Notes: generated by a model not told the origin, from the sequence alone. A stretch of DNA of 15,849 nucleotides from Victivallales bacterium (GCA_017431185.1 JAFRLP010000216.1:1-15849); one strand, 5' to 3'; positions 5,948-13,898 are shown, numbered from the stretch's first letter. Program-made: numbers and translations.

Positions 5948-7531
5948 TCAGAAGCCGTTGGTGACATGAGTCAGGCGACGGAGGCATTTCTCTCGTCCGA
6001 TCACCACCATCGTCTCAAAGATGCCCGCTCCGATTCCCGTGCCAGTGATGGCGGCGCGCAGTGGCTGGTTGAGTTTGCCGTGGGCAATGGCATGGGCCTC
6101 GGTGGTGGCCTCGATGGCTGCCTCAATGGAGGGCGCATCCCATGCTGGCAGGGCGGACAGCCGCTCCGGCAGGGTTTTGAGGGCGGCACGTATGTTCTCA
6201 TCCTTGAACTGTTTGGCGCAGACCTTCTCGTCGTATTCGGGAAGGTCGGAGAAGAAATACGTCCATTGCTCCAAGTCGCCAAAGGTCTTGGCACGGCTGT
6301 GCATCAGCAGGCAGACGGCGCGGAACAGTTCCGCATTGACCGTTTTGCCCCAGGGGTAATGCTCCGCGACCCACTGTTTGGCCTGGTTCAGAAAATCCTC
6401 CTCTGGGAGTTCGGCCATGTAGAGCCCGTTGAGGTTGGTGAGTTTCACCAAGTCCATTCTGGCGGCTCCACGCTGGCAGCGCTCCAGAGTGAAGGCCGAA
6501 ACCAACTCGTCACGTGTCATCTTCTCGCGGTCGTCCGTCGGAGCCCATCCCAGGAAGGTGAGGTAGTTGAACAGCGCCTGCGGGAGGTAGCCCTTGGTGC
6601 GGAAATCGCCCACAAAGGCGTCGCCGTCCCGCTTGCTGTAGGGCTTGCCTGCGGCATTGACAATCATCGGCAGATGTCCGTACTGCGGTGGCTTCTCGCC
6701 CAGGCAGGCGAAGAGCATGATATGCTTGAAGGTGTTCTCCACATGGTCATCTCCTCGGATGATGTGGGTGACGCCCTGCGTGATGTCGTCCACGACATTG
6801 GCCAGATGGAAGACTGGCGAGCCGTCGTGGCGGACAATCACCACATCCTTCAGGCTGTCCAGCGGTTTGCTCATGTCGCCCTTGACGATGTCGTGGTAGT
6901 TGATGGTGCGCCTTGTGAAGGTGATTCTGGTTGCGCCCTGTATGGTGAACGTCTGTCCCGCGTTGACTTCAGCCAAGTGTGGCGTGAGTTCAAAAAGGCA
7001 TTTCCCCGTGGCGTCGAAGGCCTTGAGGTCATGGAAACCCGCCAGGCAGGCTCCGCCTGGCCCTGCCTTGCCCTTGGCGGTGAGGATGGCGAAGTCCAGG
7101 CCATGCGCGGAGATGGCCAGCGGGGTGTCCGGATGCAGGGCCAGTTCGGCTGGGCCAGTCACCGTCACGCCTGGAACACGCCCCGTCTCCCAGGGAATGC
7201 GGAAGAGGATCGCCTCGCCCTGGCCGCCCTTGTCATCGCGGTAGGCGTCCCCCTGCGCCAGCAGTTTCTCGGCTGCGGCGATATGCTTGGAGATCTGGCT
7301 GGTCTGGTAGAGCGGGGGCTTTTCGTCATAGTCGAGACCGAGCCAATCCATGACCTCCAGCAGTGCGGAAATCGCCTCGGGAGTGGATCGCGCCAAATCG
7401 GTGTCTTCGATGCGCAGCAGGAAGGTGCCGCCCACGTGACGTGCAAACAGCCAGTTGAAGATGGCGGCGCGGATGTTTCCAATGTGTACCTGCCCAGTGG
7501 GGGAGGGGGCGAATCTGACTCTGACGCTCAT
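5948..7531 (-). CDS. gltX: Glutamyl-tRNA synthetase with remodelled catalytic domain
   Basis: A class I aminoacyl-tRNA synthetase that charges tRNA-Glu (and tRNA-Gln in organisms that use transamidation). 527 residues from the chosen start, against about 470-500 usual. It has the HIGH-type motif APSPTGQVHIGN (8-19), RIEDTDLARS (40-49), IRGDDHVENT (258-267), a KMSKS equivalent GKPYSKRDG (295-303), and the C-terminal anticodon-binding helical region ending GIFETMVVIGREKCLRRL (503-520). Two departures are visible. The usual Cys-rich Zn-knob segment after 'GxAY' is missing (GDAYRDDKGGQGEAILFRIP, 94-113), and about 90 extra residues sit between FRIP and INYHDIVKG (about 116-208). The start at 7531 is chosen because AGGAG lies eight bases upstream and the protein then begins SVRVRFAPSPTG. 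It follows uup by 83 bp. Confidence 0.95.
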   Translation of the reverse strand: MSVRVRFAPSPTGQVHIGNIRAAIFNWLFARHVGGTFLLRIEDTDLARSTPEAISALLEVMDWLGLDYDEKPPLYQTSQISKHIAAAEKLLAQGDAYRDDKGGQGEAILFRIPWETGRVPGVTVTGPAELALHPDTPLAISAHGLDFAILTAKGKAGPGGACLAGFHDLKAFDATGKCLFELTPHLAEVNAGQTFTIQGATRITFTRRTINYHDIVKGDMSKPLDSLKDVVIVRHDGSPVFHLANVVDDITQGVTHIIRGDDHVENTFKHIMLFACLGEKPPQYGHLPMIVNAAGKPYSKRDGDAFVGDFRTKGYLPQALFNYLTFLGWAPTDDREKMTRDELVSAFTLERCQRGAARMDLVKLTNLNGLYMAELPEEDFLNQAKQWVAEHYPWGKTVNAELFRAVCLLMHSRAKTFGDLEQWTYFFSDLPEYDEKVCAKQFKDENIRAALKTLPERLSALPAWDAPSIEAAIEATTEAHAIAHGKLNQPLRAAITGTGIGAGIFETMVVIGREKCLRRLTHVTNGF

Positions 7532-7539
7532 GTTGTTTT

Positions 7540-7544
7540 CTCCT
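7540..7544 (-). promoter_or_regulatory. Ribosome binding site fixing the gltX start
   Basis: AGGAG on the minus strand, eight bases before ATG 7531. The open frame reaches further up to a TTG at 7618, but that would add 29 residues unlike the family and overlap the uup stop codon. This site settles the start. Confidence 0.85.
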
Positions 7545-7614
7545 AAAAAATATTGCAATGCAATAATATAGCAGTCAAAACGCGAGTTGGCGATTGGCAG
7601 GAGGGATTTTCCCT

Positions 7615-9513
7615 TCAATTTTCTTTCGAGAACACGCCATCGCGGATGCTTTCCAGCTCCTCCCAGCGGGCGTAGAGCCTGGCGACCTCAGCGCGGGCCG
7701 CCTCTAATTGGGCAGTGATTTCGGGAAGTTCACGCCCGTGCTTCTGATGAAAATCTGGCTGTGTGAACAGGGACTCGATTTCCGCGACGGCTGCCTCTGC
7801 CTGGCAGATGGCATCCTCCATCCCTTCCAACTCCTTCTGCTCCGCCCATTTCAGTTTGCGGACAGTCTTGGCCGGCCTGGCCGAAGGTCTGGGCGCCTGG
7901 GTCTCCTCCGTCTGGGGGCGGGCGGAGAGGCGTTCTGCGCGTTTTTCGGTGTAGTAGGTGTAGTTGCCTGGGGTGAAGGTCAGGCTGCCGTCCTCCTCGA
8001 ATGCGAGGATGTGTGTGCATACCCTGTCCAGAAAATAGCGGTCGTGGCTGACCACGGCCACATTGCCGCCGAAGGAGACGAGCGCCTCCTCCAGAATGCG
8101 CAAGGTGGGCAAGTCCAGGTCGTTGGTCGGTTCGTCCAGCAGCAGGAAATTGCCTCCGCGCTTTAGGATGATGGCCAGGACAAGCCGGTTGCGCTCACCG
8201 CCTGACAGTTTGCCGACCTGGGTGTTGATTTCCTCATTCTGGAACAGGTAGTTGTGAAGATACCCCCACAGTCCCAGCTTTCGGTTGTCAAACATCACGA
8301 AGTCGTTTCCCTCGCCAACCTCCTCAAACACCGTTTTCCCGTCATGGAGGATGACCCGATGCTGGTCAGCGTAGTTGAAGCGCACGCGCTCGCCAATGCG
8401 GATGCTGCCGCAGTCTGGAGTCAATTCGCCCAGAATCAGCCGGAGCAGACTGGTTTTCCCCAGGCCATTGCGTCCGACAATGCCCAAGCGCATTCCCGCG
8501 CTGAACTCCAGATTCAGGTGCGAGAAGAGGGTGCGCCCCCCCAGGGTGAGGCTGACGTCCTTCAAGTTGCAGATGATGTTTCCCACTGGCGGTGCTGGCG
8601 GGATGAGCAGTTCCACGGACTGCTCGCGTTTGAGCGGCTCCTGATTCGCGGCCGCCTCAAAACGGTCGATGCGGGCCTGGCTTTTGGTGCCCCGCGCCTT
8701 GGGGCCGCGGCGAATCCACTCCAGTTCACGGCGGATGAAGGCCAGACGCTTGGCCTCTGCCGCCTCCACATCGGAGATGCGTTCCGCCTTCTTGCGGAGA
8801 AACTCGCTGTAGTTGCCGTCATACGAGTAGATTCTTCCGTAGGAGAGTTCCAGGATGCGGGTGGCCACCTTGTCCAGAAAGTAGCGGTCGTGGGTGACGA
8901 TGAGGCAGGTGCAGCGACTTTTGGGCAGCATGTTCTCCAGGAAGGCGATGGTCTCCGCGTCCAGGTGGTTGGTCGGTTCGTCCAGCATCAGCAGGTCTGG
9001 CAAATCGACCAGGACTTTGGCAAGCCCGACACGCCGTTTTTCGCCCCCCGATAGGGTATCGACAGTGCGCGCCTGGTCTGGTATCTTGAGCGAAGTGATG
9101 AGGGACTGGATGGTGTTCTCCAGTTCCCATCCGCCCCGGGCGGCGATGGCCGCCTCCAGTTCATGCTGACGAGCGCCTGCGGAGCGCTCATACTCGTGCA
9201 TCAGTTCCAGCAGGTTGGCGGCCCCCTCCAGAATGCATTCGCGGACGGTGGCCCCCGCCGTCAAATCGACCTCCTGCGGGAGGTAGGCCATGCGCAGTTT
9301 CTTGCGTGTGCTGATGTCTCCAGTGAAGAAATGCTCGGCGCCGCTGAGGATGCGCATCAGGCTGGATTTGCCGGAGCCGTTGCGCCCCACCAGGGCCACC
9401 CTTTCGCCTTCCCGAAGAATCAGGTCCTGGCGGTCGATGAGCACGCTTTCGGCAATCTGGTAGTGCAGTCCAGTTGCCGTGAGCATGACGGGATTGGAGT
9501 CGTAGAGTCCCAT
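7615..9513 (-). CDS. uup: ABC-F ATPase, Uup type
   Basis: A 632-residue soluble tandem ATPase without membrane segments, of the ABC-F family, which acts on ribosomes or DNA rather than in transport. First cassette: GRNGSGKS (43-50), LSGGEKRR (154-161), LLMLDEPTNHLD (174-185). Linker (about 240-300) with the Uup-type sequence RRELEWIRRGPKARGTKSQA. Second cassette: GRNGLGKT (347-354), LSGGERNR (436-443), LLLDEPTNDLD (457-467). After GNYTYY a Pro/Arg-rich hinge (525-550) leads into a C-terminal coiled coil (about 551-625), which is diagnostic of Uup and is implicated in nucleic-acid binding. The start may be ATG 9513 or ATG 9486 (MLTATG); the second fits the family's typical beginning better, and neither has a clear ribosome site. 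It starts 11 bp after the oxidoreductase stop, so translation may be coupled. Confidence 0.93.
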   Translation of the reverse strand: MGLYDSNPVMLTATGLHYQIAESVLIDRQDLILREGERVALVGRNGSGKSSLMRILSGAEHFFTGDISTRKKLRMAYLPQEVDLTAGATVRECILEGAANLLELMHEYERSAGARQHELEAAIAARGGWELENTIQSLITSLKIPDQARTVDTLSGGEKRRVGLAKVLVDLPDLLMLDEPTNHLDAETIAFLENMLPKSRCTCLIVTHDRYFLDKVATRILELSYGRIYSYDGNYSEFLRKKAERISDVEAAEAKRLAFIRRELEWIRRGPKARGTKSQARIDRFEAAANQEPLKREQSVELLIPPAPPVGNIICNLKDVSLTLGGRTLFSHLNLEFSAGMRLGIVGRNGLGKTSLLRLILGELTPDCGSIRIGERVRFNYADQHRVILHDGKTVFEEVGEGNDFVMFDNRKLGLWGYLHNYLFQNEEINTQVGKLSGGERNRLVLAIILKRGGNFLLLDEPTNDLDLPTLRILEEALVSFGGNVAVVSHDRYFLDRVCTHILAFEEDGSLTFTPGNYTYYTEKRAERLSARPQTEETQAPRPSARPAKTVRKLKWAEQKELEGMEDAICQAEAAVAEIESLFTQPDFHQKHGRELPEITAQLEAARAEVARLYARWEELESIRDGVFSKEN

Positions 9514-9524
9514 GGGATGGCGCT

Positions 9525-10622
9525 TCAGGCGATGGGGGAGGGTGCGTCGCCCTCCAGGGAGATTAGGCTGCCGGTGTCTTCGGAGAGTTCCGCCCCGAAG
9601 CAGAGTTTCATCGTTTCGTATGCGTCCGCGGCTGGCACTTCAGGGGGCAGGCCCTTGGCGACCAGTTCCGCCACGCGCACATTCTGGGTGTGGGTGCTGT
9701 GGAACCAGCGGTTGTCCTCTTCGGGAGACCAGCGGATGTCCTCGGCGATTTTGGATTCCAGACCGTCCTCCGCGTAACTGTATTCCCAGCGGCGAAGCCG
9801 TCGTTTGAAGACGTCTGTCTCAATTCCGCCCTTTGTCCCGCAGATGTGATATTGAAGGAAATGCCCGTCCTCGGACTGTTTTGCCAGAATCTCCTGGAGC
9901 GGGTCGGCATGGTAGGATTCGGCAAAGTACATGATGAAATTGAGGGTGCCGACTCCTCCGCCGTCAAACTTGGTGATGATCTGGTGGTTGTCGCGGTGGC
10001 TGAAGTACTCCACGACTTTGGGGGCGGAGGCGGAATAGACTGTGCGGACCTGACGGTCAAACCACCAGCGTTCCAAATCCAGGTAGTGCGAGAGTTTCTC
10101 GCCAATGAGGAAACTGCCGCTGTGCTGGCTGCGCCAGGAGCCTTTGCGGTGGAATTCGCAGCAGTAGTAGCGGCACTGGATGTTGACGGGCGTGCCGATG
10201 AGCCCCTGCTGAATCCAGTCATGGACTCTCATGTACAATGTGGAGTAGTGCAACTCGAAGCCTATTTGCAGAAAGCCGCCTGTCTCACGCTGGACTTTCA
10301 TCAGTTCCTGCGCCTCCGCCAGATTCAGCCCCATGGGCTTTTCGCACAGGACGGCTTTGCCTGCCCGCAGGGCGGCGCTGGCCTGGGCGACATGGAACTG
10401 GTTGGGCGTGGCGATGTACACCAGCCGTATCTGGGGATTCGCCAGAACTTCCGCCGCCGTGGCGGGGATGACCTCCAGTTTGGTGGCATTCCGCGCAGTC
10501 AGTTCTGGGGTCGCATCCACTCCGTAGATGCGTTCCACGTAGGGGGATGCTTTGGCTGCTCCGACATGGGTCTTGCCCATGCCGCCCAGCCCCAGAACTG
10601 CGACGTCAATCTTGCTGCTCAT
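9525..10622 (-). CDS. Gfo/Idh/MocA-family oxidoreductase
   Basis: A 365-residue cytoplasmic NAD(P)-dependent dehydrogenase of the Gfo/Idh/MocA family, which acts on sugars, inositols and amino-sugars. Rossmann fold at the start with VLGLGGMG (9-16) for dinucleotide binding; ATPNQFH (71-77); catalytic CEKPMGLN (93-100), whose EKP lysine is the family hallmark; a C-terminal alpha/beta domain with GEKLSHYLDLERWW (174-187) in place of the usual 'GG-x-D-x-G-x-H' motif. The substrate cannot be read from the sequence. No predicted signal peptide (some relatives in this phylum have a TAT signal). The ATG at 10622 lacks a good ribosome site. It heads a run with uup (11 bp gap), then gltX and der, an unusual partner for translation genes. 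Confidence 0.93.
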   Translation of the reverse strand: MSSKIDVAVLGLGGMGKTHVGAAKASPYVERIYGVDATPELTARNATKLEVIPATAAEVLANPQIRLVYIATPNQFHVAQASAALRAGKAVLCEKPMGLNLAEAQELMKVQRETGGFLQIGFELHYSTLYMRVHDWIQQGLIGTPVNIQCRYYCCEFHRKGSWRSQHSGSFLIGEKLSHYLDLERWWFDRQVRTVYSASAPKVVEYFSHRDNHQIITKFDGGGVGTLNFIMYFAESYHADPLQEILAKQSEDGHFLQYHICGTKGGIETDVFKRRLRRWEYSYAEDGLESKIAEDIRWSPEEDNRWFHSTHTQNVRVAELVAKGLPPEVPAADAYETMKLCFGAELSEDTGSLISLEGDAPSPIA

Positions 10623-10719
10623 GTTTCAAAAAGTTCTTTTGTATGTTGTGTGTGAAAAGGTGGTTCTGAACAGTTAACTCAAAGCATAATATATCATCTT
10701 TTTTCCCCCTGGAAAATGG
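10623..10719. other. Intergenic region upstream of the oxidoreductase
   Basis: Ninety-seven A/T-rich bases between the broken CBM9-type gene and the oxidoreductase start. A small stem TTTTCC/GGAAAA lies at 10703-10716 (loop CCCT), but the T-run precedes rather than follows it on the plus strand, and there is no T-run after it on the minus strand, so I do not call a terminator. No confident -35/-10 pair for the oxidoreductase was found. Confidence 0.4.
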
Positions 10720-11988
10720 TCATTTTGTGATTTTTTCGATGCGGACATTGTCCACCTGGAGTTCCGCGCCTGGTTTCAGACGCAGCCCCTGTGCCGCCTG
10801 GACTGCCGTGGCACCCGCATCCATCCGCAGATAGAGGCTCTGCCCTCCTGAGATGAAATCGAAAGGGTCAGGTTTAATCGCTCCGACAAACGTGGGGTCG
10901 GAGGGAGGGGGCACTATCCAGGCTCCGATGCGGCCATTCTTCAGTTCCGCGTCGAAATTGCTGTTCTTGACCAGGTTATCGTTCGATTGCGCATCCTTCA
11001 GGGATAGCCGTCCATATCGGTCAATGCTGTGGAAATTGTTTTTGAGGAAGGGGCTCCAGGAGTAAAGACGCTGATACATGGGTTCGTCCTTCAGTTGGCG
11101 GTTGTGGGAAAGGTAAAAGGGGAATTCCTCCTTCAGTTCGCCAAGTGCCGCCAGCGGGATTGCCGCCTCCGCGCTCCAGAAGCCCTTTGCCGTCAGGCTT
11201 CGGACTATGATGCCTGGTTTCCAAGGCTTTCCGCCAGGGAACGCCAGCCCCTGCCATTCGCCGCTCGGATGAACGATGATCTGGTAATAATTCTGATTGT
11301 CCCCCGACGGGTTCAGGAAGATTTCAAAGGCGGCATCTTCGGTGATATTTTTCCTGCTATTCGGACCGGTGATTTTCAGCCGCTTCATATCTGGTTCATC
11401 GCAGTGGAAGGCTATGTAAAGAGCATCGGCGTCTTTATGTGCTACCGCATAGATGGGCAGGTCTGTTTTCGGCGTCTTGATGGAGCGTAGATATGCAGTT
11501 TCACCTGGAAGCCGAAAATCTGTGTCCAAGACGACAATCGCCTGAGCGTGTCTTTAGGAAATTCCGAAGTTTTTTCCCCTGACAGTCCCGTCCGACGATA
11601 TGGATATCATTATCCTTCTTGAGAATGCAGAATCCATCCAGCCATAATTTTGCGGGGTCCAGATCAGGATATGCTTTACGGAACATCGGATTATCTCCGA
11701 GAATGATAGCATACTTTGCGGAAGAGCGCTTGTCCGTCAGCGGAACTTTCGCTCCTGTCGCCTTTTCGAGGAACCTCTGCAATTCCTCCCTGCATATTGC
11801 AGAACATCGCCCGAATCGTTCGGAATCACGATTTCCAGGTTGCTTTTCCCGTTGGCAATCAGCGTCACCGTCTCCTGGCCAAGTTCCGCAATCCTTGCTG
11901 GAGGCTCAAAATAAAGTTCAGGAAGATTCGATGCCGCGGAGAAGAACGTCGCGGCCACGATGGCAATAATCGTCAGGATTCCCTTCAT
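10720..11988 (-). pseudogene. Broken secreted DUF4838-like / CBM9-like protein
   Basis: Three consecutive minus-strand frames belong to one former gene. Fragment 1 (11988 to about 11790) has a signal peptide (MKGILTIIAIVAATFFSAAS) and the beta-strand domain up to IPNDSGDVLQYA. A one-base shift near 11785-11793 moves the sequence into fragment 2 (about 11790-11501): EELQRFLEKATGAKVPL, then ILGDNP, DGFCILKKDNDIHIVGRD. This is the N-terminal pattern of alpha-glucuronidase/DUF4838-type secreted proteins. In the middle of that domain, after GRDCQG...FLK, homology stops. Fragment 3 (frame open from 11553 to 10720) is a CBM9-like beta-sandwich (DTDFRLPGETAYL, DALYIAFHCDEPDM, AAFEIFLNPSGD, WSAEAAIPLAAL). 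The several hundred residues expected between the domains are absent. AGGGGGG precedes ATG 11988. The gene starts 20 bp after the pilin remnant. Frameshift by sequencing error cannot be excluded, but the missing middle is harder to explain that way. Confidence 0.75.
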
Positions 11989-12008
11989 TGTGCCCCCCCT
12001 TTTCAGTG

Positions 12009-12361
12009 TCAGTTAAGATTGTAACCAGCGGGTTCCAGTAGGATTTTGTCTTCGTCACCGTTCGTGTAATGAACCTTTTTATCGTCCACGGAACCGACAT
12101 GGCCATCCAGGTAAACAAGATTGGCGAGATTTAGGTGGCGGTTTCGGAAATGGCTGTTTGCCGGCGTAAAATCCCGAGAGGTTATGTAGTAGGCGAAATA
12201 ATCGCCCGACTCCCAGGACTCCGCCACAAGAAGGCTTCTGGTCGGCGCCTTGATTCGACACGCCTTGATCATCGCGTTCCTATAACCAGAAGTTCAATCA
12301 GTGTGAAATTTTGGGAAAACAACTGCGTTGTCCGCGCTGATTTGATTTTGTCGCATCTCAT
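12009..12361 (-). pseudogene. Pseudopilin remnant (DUF1559-like), both ends, middle lost
   Basis: ATG at 12361, preceded by AAGGAA, opens a 30-codon frame holding FTLIELLVIG (stop at 12269-12271). FTLIELLV is the prepilin cleavage/methylation motif of type II secretion or type IV pseudopilins. It breaks immediately into a second frame (12272-12009), which carries a normal pseudopilin C-terminus: IKAPTRSLLVAES, then FRNRHLNLANLVYLDGHVG, which contains the H-x9-DG motif (H, nine residues, DG). The long hydrophobic helix tail and about 150 residues of globular domain expected between them are missing, and the two halves are out of frame; the stop and next ATG overlap as CGATGATC. This is a deletion pseudogene. 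Such H-x9-DG pseudopilins are abundant in Lentisphaerota, Verrucomicrobiota and Planctomycetota, often next to polysaccharide-degradation genes, as here. Confidence 0.85.
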
Positions 12362-12407
12362 CTTGAAGTTTCCTTTTCGTTGTTGTGGTTTTTGTGGAGA
12401 CAGAGTT

Positions 12408-12773
12408 TCAGCATATCCGAAAATTGTTTTCGGGCCACATCGGGTTATGGATTCCGAACGGTGCTCCCTCCAGTTCCAGTTTCAGGATTCGGGGCGGTTC
12501 GTTCGCTTTGCGTTCTGGCAAACCAGTCAACCTGATAATGTCCGCCTGCTGCTCAAAGGCGATTTCTTCGCCGGAGGCGAGCAGGAAAATGGAGTTGACC
12601 CTGTTGCCTATGCCGCAGATTTTTCGCAAGACGCCGTTCCAGTCCCTGGTCAGCATGATGTAGGCCGAATTGCCTCGCCCGACGGAAAGTTCCTGGTCCT
12701 TGTAATTGAAGGGATGCGGCATCACATCGTAAACAGCCTCTCCGTTTTGGCGAAGCCATGCTCCGACTTTTGG
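12408..12773 (-). pseudogene. C-terminal remnant of an alpha-L-fucosidase (GH29)
   Basis: Directly after, and in the same frame as, the TGA stop of the LacI-family gene, an open frame of about 121 codons begins PKVGAWLRQNGEAVYDVM. The VGxWLxxNGEAVYD string is the signature at the end of the GH29 alpha-L-fucosidase catalytic barrel. What follows (AYIMLTRDWNGVL, VNSIFLLASGEEIAFEQQAD, RILKLEL) matches the C-terminal beta-sandwich of the same family. The whole signal peptide and catalytic barrel (about 350 residues) are missing, and no start codon with a ribosome site precedes the fragment. The enzyme hydrolyses terminal alpha-L-fucose from host glycans or algal fucans; the remnant cannot be catalytic. 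The last about 15 residues (GIHNPMWPENNFRIC) look unlike the family and may be frame-shifted sequence. Confidence 0.75.
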
Positions 12774-13886
12774 TCATGGAATTTCTCCTTCCTCAGGGGG
12801 TGCTTCGGTGTTTGTCGGAGATGTGCGCAGGAAAGAGTCCGAGGGCTCGAAACAGGGCACCAGGTACTTTCCGCAAACCCTGCCAGGGTTATCAATCGTC
12901 TGCAATAGAACCTCGACGGTCGTTGTCATCATTTTCTCCCAGTCATAATGAATGACGGCGATTCCCTGTTCAGCGGACGCCTGGAAATTTGTTCCCAGAA
13001 TCACCACGTCATCAGGAAGTCGCAGCCCCCTTGCCGTCAAAAGCCGTTTCAGCGTGGTGAAGTCGCAGCGGAATAGCCCGACAATGCGCACCCCCTCCTT
13101 TTTCACCAAATGGCAAATGCGATCTGCAATCTGCACCATGACAACATCGTTTGTCTCAGGAGAAATGGGAATGCTGAAAACATGCCTGGAGTCCATGTTG
13201 ATGCCGCATTTTATGGCCGCCTTCCTCATGCCCACTGAGAAAATGTCGGACATCGTGATGGTGTCCATGAGATACGGTTCACAAGCCTGACCACAGAAGA
13301 CAGCCAAGTTTCCCTCGATGCCCGACTGATGAATCAGACGAAGAGTCTTCGTGAAGGCATTGGGCAAATCTGGATTGATGACCGACAGCCCGATGTCTTC
13401 GGGTTCGACAGGGATGTCAGTCAGAACTGCGGGAAGACGTTTCTTGATGTTCTCAATGACCGCCCTGTCTGGTGTGGCGAACACAACTCCATCCACGAGG
13501 TCGTTCAGCAGAAGGCGGTTGCGAAAACCATTCTGATGGCGGTATCGGTAATTGACGCCACTGCAGTCATGCGCCATGCACGCCTGTTCAAAATAGAACA
13601 TTCGCATCGGCTCGTAATGCTGGCTTGCGATAGAGAGCAAGCCAGCATTATAAGGACAATAGGTAATTCGCAGCAGCAAACCAGTTTTCTGATGCTTAGG
13701 CAGTTCGCGTGAAAAAAAACTCTTCGCGTACTGGTTGGGAACATAATTCAGTTCATTGACCACATCCCAGACACGCCTGATGGTCGCATCGGAATACCGA
13801 CCGATGCCTTTCAGCACCTGACTGGTCGTGGTAATGCTTACGCCAGCCGCTTTCGCCACATCTCTGATGGTTACGTTATGTCCCAT
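12774..13886 (-). CDS. LacI-family transcriptional regulator
   Basis: A 370-residue DNA-binding regulator. The N-terminal helix-turn-helix and hinge are clear: VTIRDVAKAAGVSITTTSQV (residues 5-24), then RYSDATIRRVWDVVNELNYVPN (30-51). The rest is a periplasmic-binding-protein-like sensor domain (about 65-355) that would bind a sugar or derivative and change operator affinity; GVRIVGLFRCD, LPDDVVILGTNF and YLVPCFEPS are the visible late landmarks. Start at 13886 is chosen because AAGGTG lies six bases upstream; the frame extends to a TTG at 13916, but that lies inside the leader. The gene is intact, while the three genes it would naturally control just downstream (GH29, pseudopilin, DUF4838/CBM9) are all broken. 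It may therefore be an orphan or act elsewhere. The ligand is probably a sugar from fucose-containing glycan (inference from context). Confidence 0.92.
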   Translation of the reverse strand: MGHNVTIRDVAKAAGVSITTTSQVLKGIGRYSDATIRRVWDVVNELNYVPNQYAKSFFSRELPKHQKTGLLLRITYCPYNAGLLSIASQHYEPMRMFYFEQACMAHDCSGVNYRYRHQNGFRNRLLLNDLVDGVVFATPDRAVIENIKKRLPAVLTDIPVEPEDIGLSVINPDLPNAFTKTLRLIHQSGIEGNLAVFCGQACEPYLMDTITMSDIFSVGMRKAAIKCGINMDSRHVFSIPISPETNDVVMVQIADRICHLVKKEGVRIVGLFRCDFTTLKRLLTARGLRLPDDVVILGTNFQASAEQGIAVIHYDWEKMMTTTVEVLLQTIDNPGRVCGKYLVPCFEPSDSFLRTSPTNTEAPPEEGEIP

Positions 13887-13892
13887 TGAATA

Positions 13893-13898
13893 CACCTT
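13893..13898 (-). promoter_or_regulatory. Ribosome binding site of the LacI-family gene
   Basis: AAGGTG on the minus strand, six bases before ATG 13886. It decides for this start over the upstream TTG at 13916. Confidence 0.65.

Noticed and set aside
5936..7546. Plus-strand open frame of 536 codons opposite gltX
   Set aside because: High-GC shadow of gltX. The minus strand has all the GluRS motifs; the plus frame shows no domain.
7532..7618. N-terminal extension of GltX from a TTG at 7618
   Set aside because: It would overlap the uup stop and add 29 unrelated residues, while AGGAG precedes the ATG at 7531 and the family begins there.
10703..10716. Intrinsic terminator TTTTCC-CCCT-GGAAAA
   Set aside because: The stem is A/T-rich and short, and no T-run follows it on either strand.
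10720..11988. Three separate small genes instead of one broken gene
   Set aside because: The frames follow each other in order with matching domain halves (signal peptide, N-terminal domain, CBM9-like part). Only the first has a ribosome site, and the third would need a TTG start without one.
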